64,000 nt of DNA from NCBI GenBank assembly GCA_023213395.1, contig CM041465.1, forward strand, positions 206,653,741-206,717,740, read 5' to 3'. Of the stretch, positions 36,226 to 46,581 are shown piece by piece (position 1 is the stretch's first letter; every line of letters begins with the position of its first letter). Both the position numbers and the translations under genes were made by a program. This stretch comes from Cycas panzhihuaensis (Eukaryota; Cycadophyta). The notes under the pieces are model-generated. The model saw only the letters and a list, made by a program, of their open reading frames with translations, searched no databases and was not told the DNA's origin.

Positions 36226-38722
36226 CATTTCACCAAAACCTACCCTCTTAGTTGTATTTAGATCATGTTGGTAAACTGGTGCTTGTTACATGGTTTTATT
36301 GATAGTAGTTGATGTATGTTGATTGTATTTTGATGGATTGGGCCTTGTTTTATTAAAATAATACATGATTATTGATTGATGAAATGTAATAAATGATGTT
36401 ATTGGTTTGTATTCCTATCATTTCCACCGACGATGTAAACTATAGTGACATTTTCTTTATGACTAGCTTGACTTTATACTTCTTTCAAACTTAGTTGTTT
36501 TTATCTTGTTTTCAAGATTTCACCTATGTTTTTCTTATTCTTTGCTTTTTAGGCTTGTGATTAATTCATTTCACTTCATTATGGGCTTGTTTACTCCTTG
36601 ACAAACTCATTTTTGTGATTAGAAACTCATTAAATATCATTTTTTATCAATTTTTGGTTAAATTTCCACTTTACTGAAATCACGTATTTTACCTTGTGAA
36701 AAATGCAACCGATCATATTTTTAGAATAAAACAATGTTTTTGGGGCAGTTGAAAAATAGGGCTAATCATGTTTTTAGAGTAAAATCACATTTTTGATAGG
36801 TGAAAAAAGTGACTAATTGTATTTTTCACTATCATACAACATAAAATTAGGCCATCATGCTAAAATCTTGCATGCTGCCACCCATATTTAGTGGAATTCA
36901 ATTTTCTTAATGCCTAGAAGTCTTATAAAGGGATTGCTGATCATAGTTTTTGATATAGAGAGATATGGAAGTGAATAAAGTTGATAATTAGAGAGGAAGA
37001 GGTGATTCTTACTCTTTGATTAAGAGATTTTTTGAACTTCTTGGAGAATCCTTAAGGACCATTCTTGTGTTTTTTAGAGACTTAATTTCCCAATGATTAT
37101 TGGGTGAAATCTTGAAGAAGTTTTGCTGTTGTGCTACTACTAATCAATTGTTGATGGTCTAAGCTTTCATCTCTTTAGATCTTCATCAAATTTTGCTTCA
37201 AACTTCTTTAGATTTGGTAAGATCTTTCCTATTAGATTTTAAGCTTGTTTCATGTTGTCTTTAAGGTAATTTTAGCTCAGAATTATTTCTTTTCATTAGT
37301 TGATTATTGTTAGATTATTGTTTGGATTTTTTGAATTAAAATATATGTTGAAAGGTCTTCCCTTTATGGGGTTCCTTAAGGATAGATTAGGGTGGGGTAT
37401 GGTCATCTCTTTACCATACATCTAGCTACTCCTTCCTACTCTCTCACAACAACCTATATTTCAATTAGATTGCCACTCTTGTTTGGCATTGTTTGGCCCT
37501 TATTTAGCCTCTTTAGATTGTTGTTGCTTCCTTCTTTACTCTTGTTTTGAAGGAAAGTGTGTGGAAAAAGTTAGTCAAGTGAAAAGAAAATGACCATTAT
37601 GAGGCACTCTTTACCATAGGAAATGAATATTTATTTTACATCTATCATTGAATGCACTTTTATTTTCAAGTTAGCTCTTGTGTCTTGAAAATCAAAAGTT
37701 AATGGTGTTGTTTAGTTAGATTTACTAATTTTCAACTTTTATATGGAGTTCAAGGATTTTTTTTAGAGCTCTCACTACTCCAACCATGATAGAACCTTTG
37801 GTTGATCTTACATGCATAATTATTATTTAGATTTATGACTTATTCATCATCTTATAGGTCTAAAAATCATCATAAAATAGCGGTAGTTTCCTTTAAGATT
37901 CTATCTTTTTATGTATTATTTCATCATTTTAAAAAAGAATTAGTTGCATGCATCAAAGTTGGGAGCATACTAGCTAATCTTGCATGTAGATTAATCTCCT
38001 TTTAAAAAGAAATTTGCATAAAGATTATGTGGTTATTTCATATTTTGAATAGTATCATCTCTTTTAGAAGCAAAGTGTGCATGTAGGAAAGCTACTTCAT
38101 ACTTGCATGTGCATCTTTTATTTTGAAAAAAAAGAAGGAAAAAAGAACTTGCATGCATAGTTTTTAGTGTGTTTATTTGTGATTTCATTATAAAAATAAA
38201 AAAATAAAAAAATAAAAGATTGATGTGAGTTTGATATTATGGTTTCTTTGATTATATTGCCTCACTCTCTTGATTTGGTATCTTTGCAACAATATTAAAA
38301 TCTAGAAACCTAAACAAGACAAACTATTGTTTCCATTAGCTCACCCTCTCTTATGTCTTAGTAGAATTAAAAACGTTGAACCAATTACACAAGAGGAGTC
38401 CCTAGGAAGTATATTAAAGATATTGTAAGTACAACTCTAAACTTAGAACTTCTAAATCAATTTGTGTAGGGTAGTGGATTCTATCACCCCCGTTTCACAT
38501 CCAATCCTTTTGTCGTACCCACTCTCACTAAGGTAGATGACACTACTAGCCAAAGACTTCTTATTAGGAGTTGGGCAAAGATGGTCCTTTAGGTCTCTTT
38601 TCAGCTTCATGTTAGATATTCCCCAAGCCCCTAAACCATCTTTCTCGTAGCCTTGTTGAGGGTCTAACCCAAGACACCCCTAGAACACCATCATTTGAAT
38701 AGGGACAGACCTTGAACCTCCA
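36226..38722 (+). repeat. E7 5' LTR
   Basis: 2497 bp, starts CATTTCACC where the 3' copy has TGTTTCACC, ends TTGAACCTCCA. Long similarity with 46582-49063, by eye well above the level seen for E3. No standard primer-binding site follows (TCTTTCTAATG), so this end is set by comparison with the 3' LTR end. Confidence 0.85.
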
Positions 38723-39892
38723 TCTTTCTAATGACCATACTTTATCTTCAAGTAAAGTTATGGAAATAACAACACTTAAACCTAGGCACTCGTTGAGGCT
38801 TTAAGGCCTTTTTCCTGATCCTTAAATGTGCCCGTCACACTTTGGTCAAGACGTTTTATCATCATACGTTGAATTCCTAGAGTTTCAAGCACATGACACA
38901 TATGCTTATCCTCCTAAAGATTCAACTTAACTATATAACATACCAGTGGAGTAGGGATATCTTGATCCTTTGTAGTATCTTGGTGATCCTTTGTGGACCC
39001 TACTCTCCCACAGGAAGAACCACCTTATACTCGATTGCATCCATCTTTTCCTAATCTAATTCTTACTAGAATCCCTACCCCACTACGCATGCCTGGTTAT
39101 CATGATCCATTTCATCTAGAGACTCATACCATGTCATCTTTACTACAACATGTCTAGACTAATCCCTTAGGTGAAGACTATGAGTTTGATTGAGGTAGAC
39201 CCTACACCTGAAACTATGCAATCCCCTCATCCCTCTCATCCTCCTTCACCAAGACTTGCTTCATGACCTCATTCTCTACTTATGGAGGAAGTTGATGATT
39301 ATAAATCAACTCATTCACAACCTCATCAACCTTCTCCTATGCAGAAGATTCAGGTTTATTCTTCCAATTCTATACCTCTCACTCATGGAGGTAAATTACC
39401 ATAGTGGCTTATGGCATTCCTAGCTCTATCCACATACCCACTTATAGTCAAGTAGTTATGGCTTCACCTAGTTTTTAACCCATTCAATCTTATTCTACTA
39501 GGGTTACCTCATCATATCATGTTTTATCTACTACTTAGATACCCTTTCATATGTTAGATACCATTGGATCTCATGGTGCTAGGCCTTGCCTACCATCATG
39601 TAGAGTATCTAATGTGATTTCCTCATTGCAACATGTTTCTTATACTCAAATACCATATTCACATACTTCAATAGGGTAATCACAACTTTTGGGGACTTTT
39701 AGGCCCATATATTCTTTGTATATTCCTAGGCTTAGCCCTTAAGATAATCCTTTCTATACCTTTAATTCAAGTTTCCTACAAAACCTTATACCTTAAACTA
39801 ATTATGTGGTTAATCCCATAGCATGGTTTATTCCTCCTTCTACTCTTCCACTTTAGGATGTTTCACAATAACAACCATAATCACAATAACCT
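38723..39892 (+). other. E7 leader and possible gag N-terminus
   Basis: Proline-, serine- and histidine-rich readings with stops (for example near 39220-39300) and repeated CAT/CCT words. It may be the disordered N-terminal part of gag. No clear start codon can be chosen. Confidence 0.45.
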
Positions 39893-40720
39893 ATGCATTC
39901 ATTTATTCATCTGTCATCCTTACCTCAATGTCATACTATGTTGAGGCCAAGGAGACCCTTCTTAGACTATATGAAGTCTCCCTTTCCATGTGAGGTTTTG
40001 TTGTCACCTATGCCCCTATTCTTTCCTAAATTACCTAAGTTTTATGGTGAATCATCTCAAGAACCCACCTCCCATATAGAGGCATTTACACTTGCTTACA
40101 TAGACTTTATGCTATATGACTATGTTGTGATGCATCTATTTTTGAAATCGATTTAAGGTGATGCTTTGAAGTGGTTTTATCATCTCCCTTCAGCCTCAAT
40201 TCTCTCATTCCAATAACTAGTTGACTATTTTATTAACTATTTTGATGTAGCGAGACCATTTGAGTTAGGCCTTAAATCCTTGTTGGCAATTAAACAAAAC
40301 AATGATGAAAATTCAAGAGATTTTGTTAGGAGATTTCAAGATCAAGTTCATGCTTTTCATTCATATCTTTATCCTAGTTTGCTATTTGATCCATTCACCA
40401 GTGCACTGAGGCCCCATGTACATTTGGAAGTTTTAAAACATGGTCCTCAAATGTATGAAGAAGTAGTTTATTACTGTTTGGTTTTAGAGATATTTGAAAT
40501 ACAAGTAGGTATTCAGAAGGATGGGAAATCTATGCCTTCTAAAGATCCAGTTCATCCTATGAAGGCTACCCATCCTAAGCCCACATATGATCATCTTACT
40601 TCTTCAATTAGATCACTTAAGCGTGCGATCAATACTAAGTTATTTGTTGATGGTATATCTCCTACTCAATCCTCTCAAGAGACCAAACTGATTCACTTGA
40701 CCGAGAGGAGGAAGAAATAA
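39893..40720 (+). pseudogene. E7 gag (retrotransposon gag domain)
   Basis: Two open pieces, 39893-40156 and 40280-40720, joined by a short frame with stops. They give the gypsy gag pattern: LFFPKLPKFYGESSQEPTSH, IEAFTLAYIDFM, then GDALKWFYHLPSASILSFQ (about 40157-40220), YFINYFDVARPF and DENSRDFVRRFQDQVHAF (40305-40355). The W-(F/Y)-x-LP and F-x-x-RF-x-x-Q blocks are the family hallmark. It would form the capsid of virus-like particles. Lysine-rich readings with stops (to about 41290) follow where a nucleocapsid would be; no CCHC knuckle seen. Confidence 0.82.
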
Positions 40721-41307
40721 ACTCCTCGCCCACTTCCTCTTTCATCTAGAAAGATAAAATGGTGCTCCTATCATTAGGCTGATGCACATGATAGAAGTGA
40801 GTACTGAACCATTCAAAATATAGTCCATAACACAAACACTCAAGTAAATCATTCTTCCAAATCATCGCAAGACCAAATGATCCATAAGGATCCATTGCCT
40901 CAATACAGTGAGAAAATCGATAAAGAAGATAAAGGCAAAGGGAAGAAAATATAAGATGATTAAGACCAACCTTTAAGCTTTGATTCATCAAAGAAGACTA
41001 CCACTCCCATAAACGTTCAAGTAAGAAGAAACACCAATCAAAATGTGGAGATCCCAAAAGAACCATAAATATGGTGGAGACTTCAAAGAGTGTAGGACCA
41101 TCTAAATCATCTAATGATTTGATGGGGAGGAATTGTGACTCTTTACCTCTAGTACCCCCCCGTCCCATCAGGTTTAGGTCCATTCCTTCTAGCTTAAAGG
41201 ATGGGTCTTTCTCTTTGGTAGATGAATTAAAGACTATTCCTGTGGGTATATTGGTTATTAATTTTATCAAGTGTTGTCTTGAGTAATGTCAACTTTTATT
41301 TGATGCA

Positions 41308-41769
41308 TTGGGAGTTCCCATGGTAGCTTCTTCACCTGCTTCTACCCTTTCCTTTAATCTTGCTACCTTGCTTAGTCATTCTGCCCACATACTGAATGAT
41401 ATTCCACCATTCTACATTGAGGTCATTAAGGATGATATTAATATAAAGTGGGTTATCATTAATGAAGGATCATCTATCAATGTAATCCCTATTCATCTTG
41501 TTGAGGATTTAGAGATTTCAATCTTTGATCCATGTGAATGGATTTGCCAAGGGTATGACATGAATCAAAAGGTACCCTTAGGTCAAGTTGCTCTTCCACT
41601 CATGTTGGAAGATAAGACAATGCTTACTGACCTTATTATCATCGATTTAGATCTAGAATATAATATCCTTTTAGGTATACCATGGACCACCCAAATGGTA
41701 GTAATTTGTTCATCCATTTTTGGTGAACTTAGGTTCATCTATGAGGGAGAACTCAAGATCGTTAAATAG
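41308..41769 (+). pseudogene. E7 aspartic protease, active site D to N
   Basis: An open piece of 153 codons. IKWVIINEGSSINVIPIHL (about 41446-41502) matches the retropepsin site (V-x-D-x-GSSxNVxP) with the catalytic aspartate as N (AAT). It continues with QVALPLMLEDKTMLTDLIII and DLEYNILLGIPW (41650-41685), the conserved YNxLLGRPW block. The family cuts the polyprotein; this copy could not. One G-to-A change would explain the loss. The frame stays open, so the break is mild compared with neighbours. Confidence 0.85.
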
Positions 41770-43050
41770 AAGCTTAAACTTATTAAACAACCAGTCCCTC
41801 TCATTAAGACTTTTGTAAAACTTGGTAAACCTTCTAACTCTGCAGAGTATTTCTTTCAGTCACTTAGTTTAGGACAATATTTTACTATTGAAGCTCCTTC
41901 AACTCACCTAGAAGTAAAGGATGTGGATTTAGTTGAAGTCATCCCTTTGTCATCATGTTCCTTATCCATTCCAGTTCCTTTTGATTTGACTGATATTTTT
42001 AGGGTTCCTTCTTCTTTTGTTTTAGAGGAGGAAATGGCTTCTTGTTCTATCATACCTTATCAAGGACCATTCTAAAGTGAATTTGTTAATATAAATTCTA
42101 TTTGCACTTATTTTTCATAGGTTTTGTACTTCCTCCTAGGGGCAAACTTAGTGGTTCCTTCTTTAACCACTCACCTAGAAACTACTTCTTTGAGAATTGC
42201 TACATATAACTCATATGTTGTTATTTCCCCTTCTTTCTCTCATTCTCCTTTCTTTAAGACATGGTTGAATAGGCATGAGAAGAAGATGTTATTACATCGA
42301 CACCCAAATCTATATCAGATGATAAAGATACTAGTTTATGTGATACAAATCAAGCTAGATTTGGAACTTCTACTACTATATAGGAAGTTAATTCTATTTC
42401 TACCCTCTCATTACCTTCCCATCCTCATGTGGACCATCCTCTATCTTCACTTCTCTTGATATCTCCATCCTACCTTAATTATGGTATGTATAATCAAGAG
42501 TTTATTTAAGATTTTTCTTTAATTTGGGAGTTTATAAATAAGCCTATCCCCTTCTCTCAAGTTACATTAATTATAGAGTTTGCATCCATTCCAAACTCTA
42601 TAGTTGGTCCTCTTCTATCTTTTATTTCTCAATCTAAGAACCTTTGCCTCATCAACCTCTTGCACCTTGACCATTTTGAGAATGACAAAGTAACTGTTGA
42701 GTATTTAGCAGGCCTGTCTCTTGGTTTTCCTCATAGACATCATAAGTTAGGGTTTTTTAAAGTCATAGTTGATCATTCTCAACCCCAAGAGTATATTTCT
42801 TTAATCAAACCTACTCCTCTTCACTTTGAGGAAGGTAACATAATGCTTATAGAACAAACCATTGACCTAGATTTAGAAATAGAGGATACCCCTAGAATCA
42901 TCAAGTTGGGAGCTTGTTATACTCCGTAAGAGATCACCTAGTTTAAGGATCTCTTCCATGAATTATACTCAATTTTTACATGGGATTATAAAACCATGCA
43001 AGGCTTTAACTCTTAAATAGTTGAATATAACATTAATGTTATACCTCTGC
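41770..43050 (+). pseudogene. E7 pol, segment up to the RT entrance
   Basis: Mostly readable with stops. At 42898-43045 the reading is IKLGACYTP, FKDLFHELYSIFTWDYKTM-GF, IVEYNINVIPL, matching the block just before RT in gypsy polyproteins (the FaWsyxdMpGid...veHrLp pattern). RT should begin right after, but a tandem repeat starts instead at about 43040. The pieces at 42124-42459 and 42660-42929 belong to this stretch. Confidence 0.68.
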
Positions 43051-43290
43051 AATGAGAATAAACTACAACTCCAAAACTGATACCTTTACCTAATGAGCTA
43101 AAACTATGGGTAAACCCTATTTTCCTTTTGATTATATCCTCTGTAATGAGGATAAACTATGGCTATGAAACTAGCATCTTTGCCTAATGAGCTTAAACTA
43201 TGGTTAAAGGCTTTATTTTCAAAGATTAGTGGCTCTAAAACTTGTATTTTTGCATAATGAGATAAAACTATGGGCAAATCTCCCTTGCTT
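43040..43290 (+). repeat. E7 tandem repeat zone A (~97 bp unit)
   Basis: About 2.5 copies of a unit holding AATGAG-ATAAACTA and CCTAATGAGCTTAAACTATGG (motif hits near 43047, 43094, 43142, 43186, 43256). It begins exactly where the pre-RT block ends. The same core motif recurs in zone B. Confidence 0.7.
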
Positions 43291-44289
43291 TCTGATGTCT
43301 TCTTACCTTCATTAAGCATGATGTTATTTTTTTGATAGATCCAACCCATAATCATGTAAGTTATTTTCTCTTTCTAACACTTATATTGGTTATGAGTTTA
43401 CCATTGGTTATGAGTTTACCATCATTTGGATCTTATTCTCATTTGAGTTTTGCACTCAAAAGGGAATCTACACCTCTAACTTTATTGTACTTTCATCTTG
43501 GAAAGAGAAACACCCTTTTGTCAACTTTGAATATCCATTCATTTGTTGAGAGTTTACTTTTATTTGCTAATTTATTACTTTGTTAATTCAGACCTTACGT
43601 TTATTTTCTAGTCAGTTACCTTTGGGATACCCTTTTTGGTTATATATCACCACTTGTTAATTGTTTTTATTATAGTTGATTCTCTTTATTATTCCTTCAG
43701 AATAAATGCTCATTCTGCCACCTTCTATTCACACTTGGAGACATCATGATTTTGATTTCCTTTTTACTTTTCGTGGTTTATTTCTGAAGTAAATTGGTCC
43801 ATTTCCCTTTCGAGAATCTGTTAAAAAGGAGAAATCCTTACTGTGTGGAGTAGAAGAGTTTCTTAAGAAGATAATTATGATCTTATTCTTATGAAAGGTG
43901 GAAGTAAAAAAGAAAGAAAGAAAGAAAGAAATAATAAGAAAAGAAAGTTGAAAGAAAGTAAAAAGTAAAGTTTATTATTTTCATCCTCTTGTAATTCAGG
44001 GCAAGTTATGTGATGGATTCATCCCCACCTATCTATTTATAGGCTGGGTTCATTTGGATGAGTCATTCAAAATTTTTAGATCTAGCTGCTAGGTCCACCG
44101 TGGCCTCAATTATGATCAAACCCTACTTAACACTTTGATCATAATTGTCTTACTTGAGTTCTTTCTTCTTACTTTATCACAATCAAATGCCTATTTTTAC
44201 CACCATCTTCTTACTAATTGATTACTGCACTTTCTCTCATTGATCACTCAATCTCCTAGTTTTGATCCTTTCATTCCCATAGCATTAAG
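43291..44289 (+). other. E7 unclear stretch
   Basis: The open reading 43332-43586 and its continuation to about 43670 vaguely resemble the end of a gypsy RNase H but lack catalytic residues. An (AAAG)n run lies at about 43910-43930. I cannot assign the rest. Confidence 0.4.
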
Positions 44290-44690
44290 TATCTTCACTG
44301 ACTGGGGTAGTAGAGGAAACCCATGAGCATCTACTTTTGCTTGGGTGGTTTATGACCAATTAGGAAGTCCCCTCCTTTCCATAGGTTTCTTCATACCTAG
44401 GGTAACCAATAATGAAGCTGAGTATTTTGCAATTATAGGAGCTTTATCAAGTGTCTCTCACTTTTACCTCAGACCTATTACTTTGTATGCCAATTCTTAG
44501 GTTGTGGTTTATCAGCTGGTTGGAATGTACCAGGTCCATTCTCTATAACTCCTTCTTTTATATCATCATGCCTCATCATTATTGTCTCTATTTTCTTCAA
44601 TGACTATCTAGTATATACCACTTCTTTTAATCTCAAAGCTAATGCTCTCATTTCCTTAATCCTTAATGATCATGTTGATTGATTTCCTTT
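44290..44690 (+). pseudogene. E7 plant/archaeal-type RNase H
   Basis: Reads FTDWGSRGNP (about 44296-44325), AWVVYDQLGSPLLSIGFF, TNNEAEYFAIIGALSS (44407-44455), LYANS-VVVYQLVGMYQ (44483-44533) and, one frame over, FNLKANALISLI near 44629-44665. These are the RNase HI landmarks: first D in TDxGSRGNP, E in NNEAEY, D in the YxDS position (N here) and (D)AL at the end (N here). It follows no RT, unlike ordinary gypsy RNase H. A second 'archaeal-type' RNase H is known from Tat-lineage elements and would suit this. Stop codons and the changed D residues make it inactive. Confidence 0.75.
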
Positions 44691-44699
44691 TTTGTAACT

Positions 44700-46070
44700 A
44701 GGGGTACCTTACTCTAGAATAAGTACAAACTACCACTCAAAAATGAGTATAAATTATCAATTTGGCAAGACTATAGGTTTGGATAGTATGATTATGGTGA
44801 TAGGTATAAGAATAAGATTGAAGCGAGATATGTGAAAGGGTTAGACCCACATGGGAATCTTAGGCCATGGAGGATCTTGGCAAGGGGCAAGTTCTTAAAA
44901 GCTTCTTGACCTTGGAAGGAGCCAATAAAGAATCCAATATACTTGGGTAGTTAGTTGTTTATTAAGCGAGATTAGTTTCATTTGCTAAACACTTTACTTC
45001 CTTCATAATATATTATATGAGTATGGGACTATCCTGTGTTTATATAATCTATCAGGAGTATGATGTGAGTTATATGGATTTCCTTTTTAGAGATTTATAT
45101 TACTTCATCTTTTGTTTTTATAAGCTTATTACCATTTGTGTTCTAGATGATTTTAAGTTTATAAAAATAGAATAAGTAAAGCTTTTACCTATCCCATTTT
45201 AATCTTTTGTTTATCTCCTAGTTTTTGTTTCTCCCCTAACCTTATCTTTCCTAAACCATAATATTATGGAATAAGTATAAACTACCATCTATATGGTATT
45301 ACAACCCCCCCCCCCCCCCCCAAAAAAAAAAGAAAAAAAGAAAACCATAAAAGAACAAAAAAAAAAAGTAAAAAAGATAAAAATCATTGCATCTTTCTTT
45401 GGATAAGTCATGCTAATGAATGCATCCTATGCTCAAATATAAATGGGAATAGGGGGGAGAAAAGGTTTAGAGATAAGTAATCACTTTGAGCTTTTAGGTA
45501 CCTATTGATGATTCTAAATTAGGATAGGATGACACACTCTGAACTTTTATTTCCTTGTTAATGAGTATAAATTATAATAAGGGCAACTGATCTCAAGTTT
45601 TTAGATGCCTATTGATGAATTCAAACTTAAGAAAAACTAAACTCTAAACTTTCATTTACTTATTAACGAGTATAAACTATGGCAAAACCATTCTTTGAAC
45701 CTCCTTTCACCTATTGATGAGATAAAACTATGATATGATTGATGCTACGAGGCCCTCGTACCTATTAATGAGCCTAAACTATGACAAGGATCCCTCTAAA
45801 TTTAATTATTAACGAGGTTAAAAGATGATAATTAGCCTTTGAAAGCCCTCACCTCATTAAAGAAGTTAAACTATGATGGATTCACTATGAAAAGTCACCT
45901 ATTAATTAGCTTAAACTATGGCAGTTTATCTATATACTATGTCAAAAGGATTCTACTTCAAAAAGTCACCTGTTAATGAGCTTAAACTATGACAGTCCAC
46001 CCTTTTTATTCTAGCAAAAAGATTTTCCTTCAATCCTTAGTTACTAAGAGATAAACTATGACTAAGTATA
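44700..46070 (+). repeat. E7 tandem repeat zone B in the 3' untranslated part
   Basis: At least ten degenerate copies of a motif like CCTATTAATGAGCTTAAACT, mostly 45-90 bases apart, for example near 44745, 45270, 45565, 45664, 45714, 45763, 45808, 45855, 45900, 45970 and 46040. Spacer sequences differ. Tandem repeats in the 3' part are known for Tat-lineage elements, which fits the placement between RNase H and 3' LTR. Confidence 0.72.
45305..45332. repeat. C18-A10 homopolymer pair
   Basis: Eighteen C followed by ten A, then A/G-rich DNA to about 45380. Highly unusual in DNA this AT-rich; the minus strand has an uninterrupted G run able to form G4 structures. The length may be unreliable in the assembly. 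Confidence 0.9.
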
Positions 46071-46080
46071 TAGTAGAAGT

Positions 46081-46332
46081 CCCATCTAGTTCATGGGCAA
46101 TAAATAGTATTTATTTGAAGCTAAAAGTCCCATCCAATTTATGGGAATTAGGGAAGATTTTCGATAATAGTAGATACCTAATCTTTTTAGGTGAGGAGAC
46201 AAATATATCATCATTTTTGAGATGGATGCCTAGTCTTTTTAGGCAATTAGACAAACACCTAGTCCTTTTGGCTAGTGTGGTTAATACCTAGTCCTTTTGG
46301 GTAATGTAATAGATGCCCAGTCCTTTTGGGCA
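46081..46332 (+). repeat. E7 hairpin array, 29 bp period at its end
   Basis: Seven small inverted repeats, each a 5-6 bp stem with a 7 base loop, start at 46081, 46129, 46176, 46228, 46257, 46286 and 46315. The last four are exactly 29 bases apart. Loops are GTCTTTT or GTCCTTT in the last four. Stem pairs change together (ACCTA/TAGGT, GCCTA/TAGGC, ACCTA/TGGGT, GCCCA/TGGGC); only the one at 46257 has a mismatch. The array ends about 250 bases before the 3' LTR. Confidence 0.85.
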
Positions 46333-46581
46333 AAAGATGTGAATGACACCTTCTTTGGTCAAGATTACTTAGGCCTATTAAGTAACTCTGCCAATAGAAA
46401 CTCTTTTGAACCAGATTCCAACAAAGATTTTAATTCACCATGGAAGAATAGTACCCCATCATCCATACATTTCATTAGTTCCTATCACTTTCACTAGAGC
46501 AATGAATACCCACATCATTGCCATCTCTCACCATCCTATATCTCTCTCTAGAATATGAGCCTCAAGTGCTAATGGGTAAAA
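46333..46581 (+). other. E7 end of internal region
   Basis: No domain seen. A short purine-rich word (GGGTAAAA, 46574-46581) touches the 3' LTR and may be the weak polypurine tract. Confidence 0.5.

Noticed and set aside
41071-41286. Overlapping open frames on both strands (40746-41270 minus and 41071-41286 plus)
   Set aside because: They lie in the spacer between E7 gag and protease; the plus one is probably part of the E7 polyprotein, the minus ones are its shadow.
43332-43670. Possible gypsy RNase H end in E7
   Set aside because: Only spacing and hydrophobic pattern agree; no catalytic residue is seen, so it is left unassigned.
45860-46060. Fixed-length satellite in E7 zone B
   Set aside because: Motif spacing varies between about 45 and 90 bases, so it is a degenerate motif cluster rather than a regular satellite.
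46176-46332. CRISPR-like reading of the 29 bp repeats
   Set aside because: Repeats and 10 base spacers are far too short, there are no cas genes, and the setting is a plant retrotransposon.
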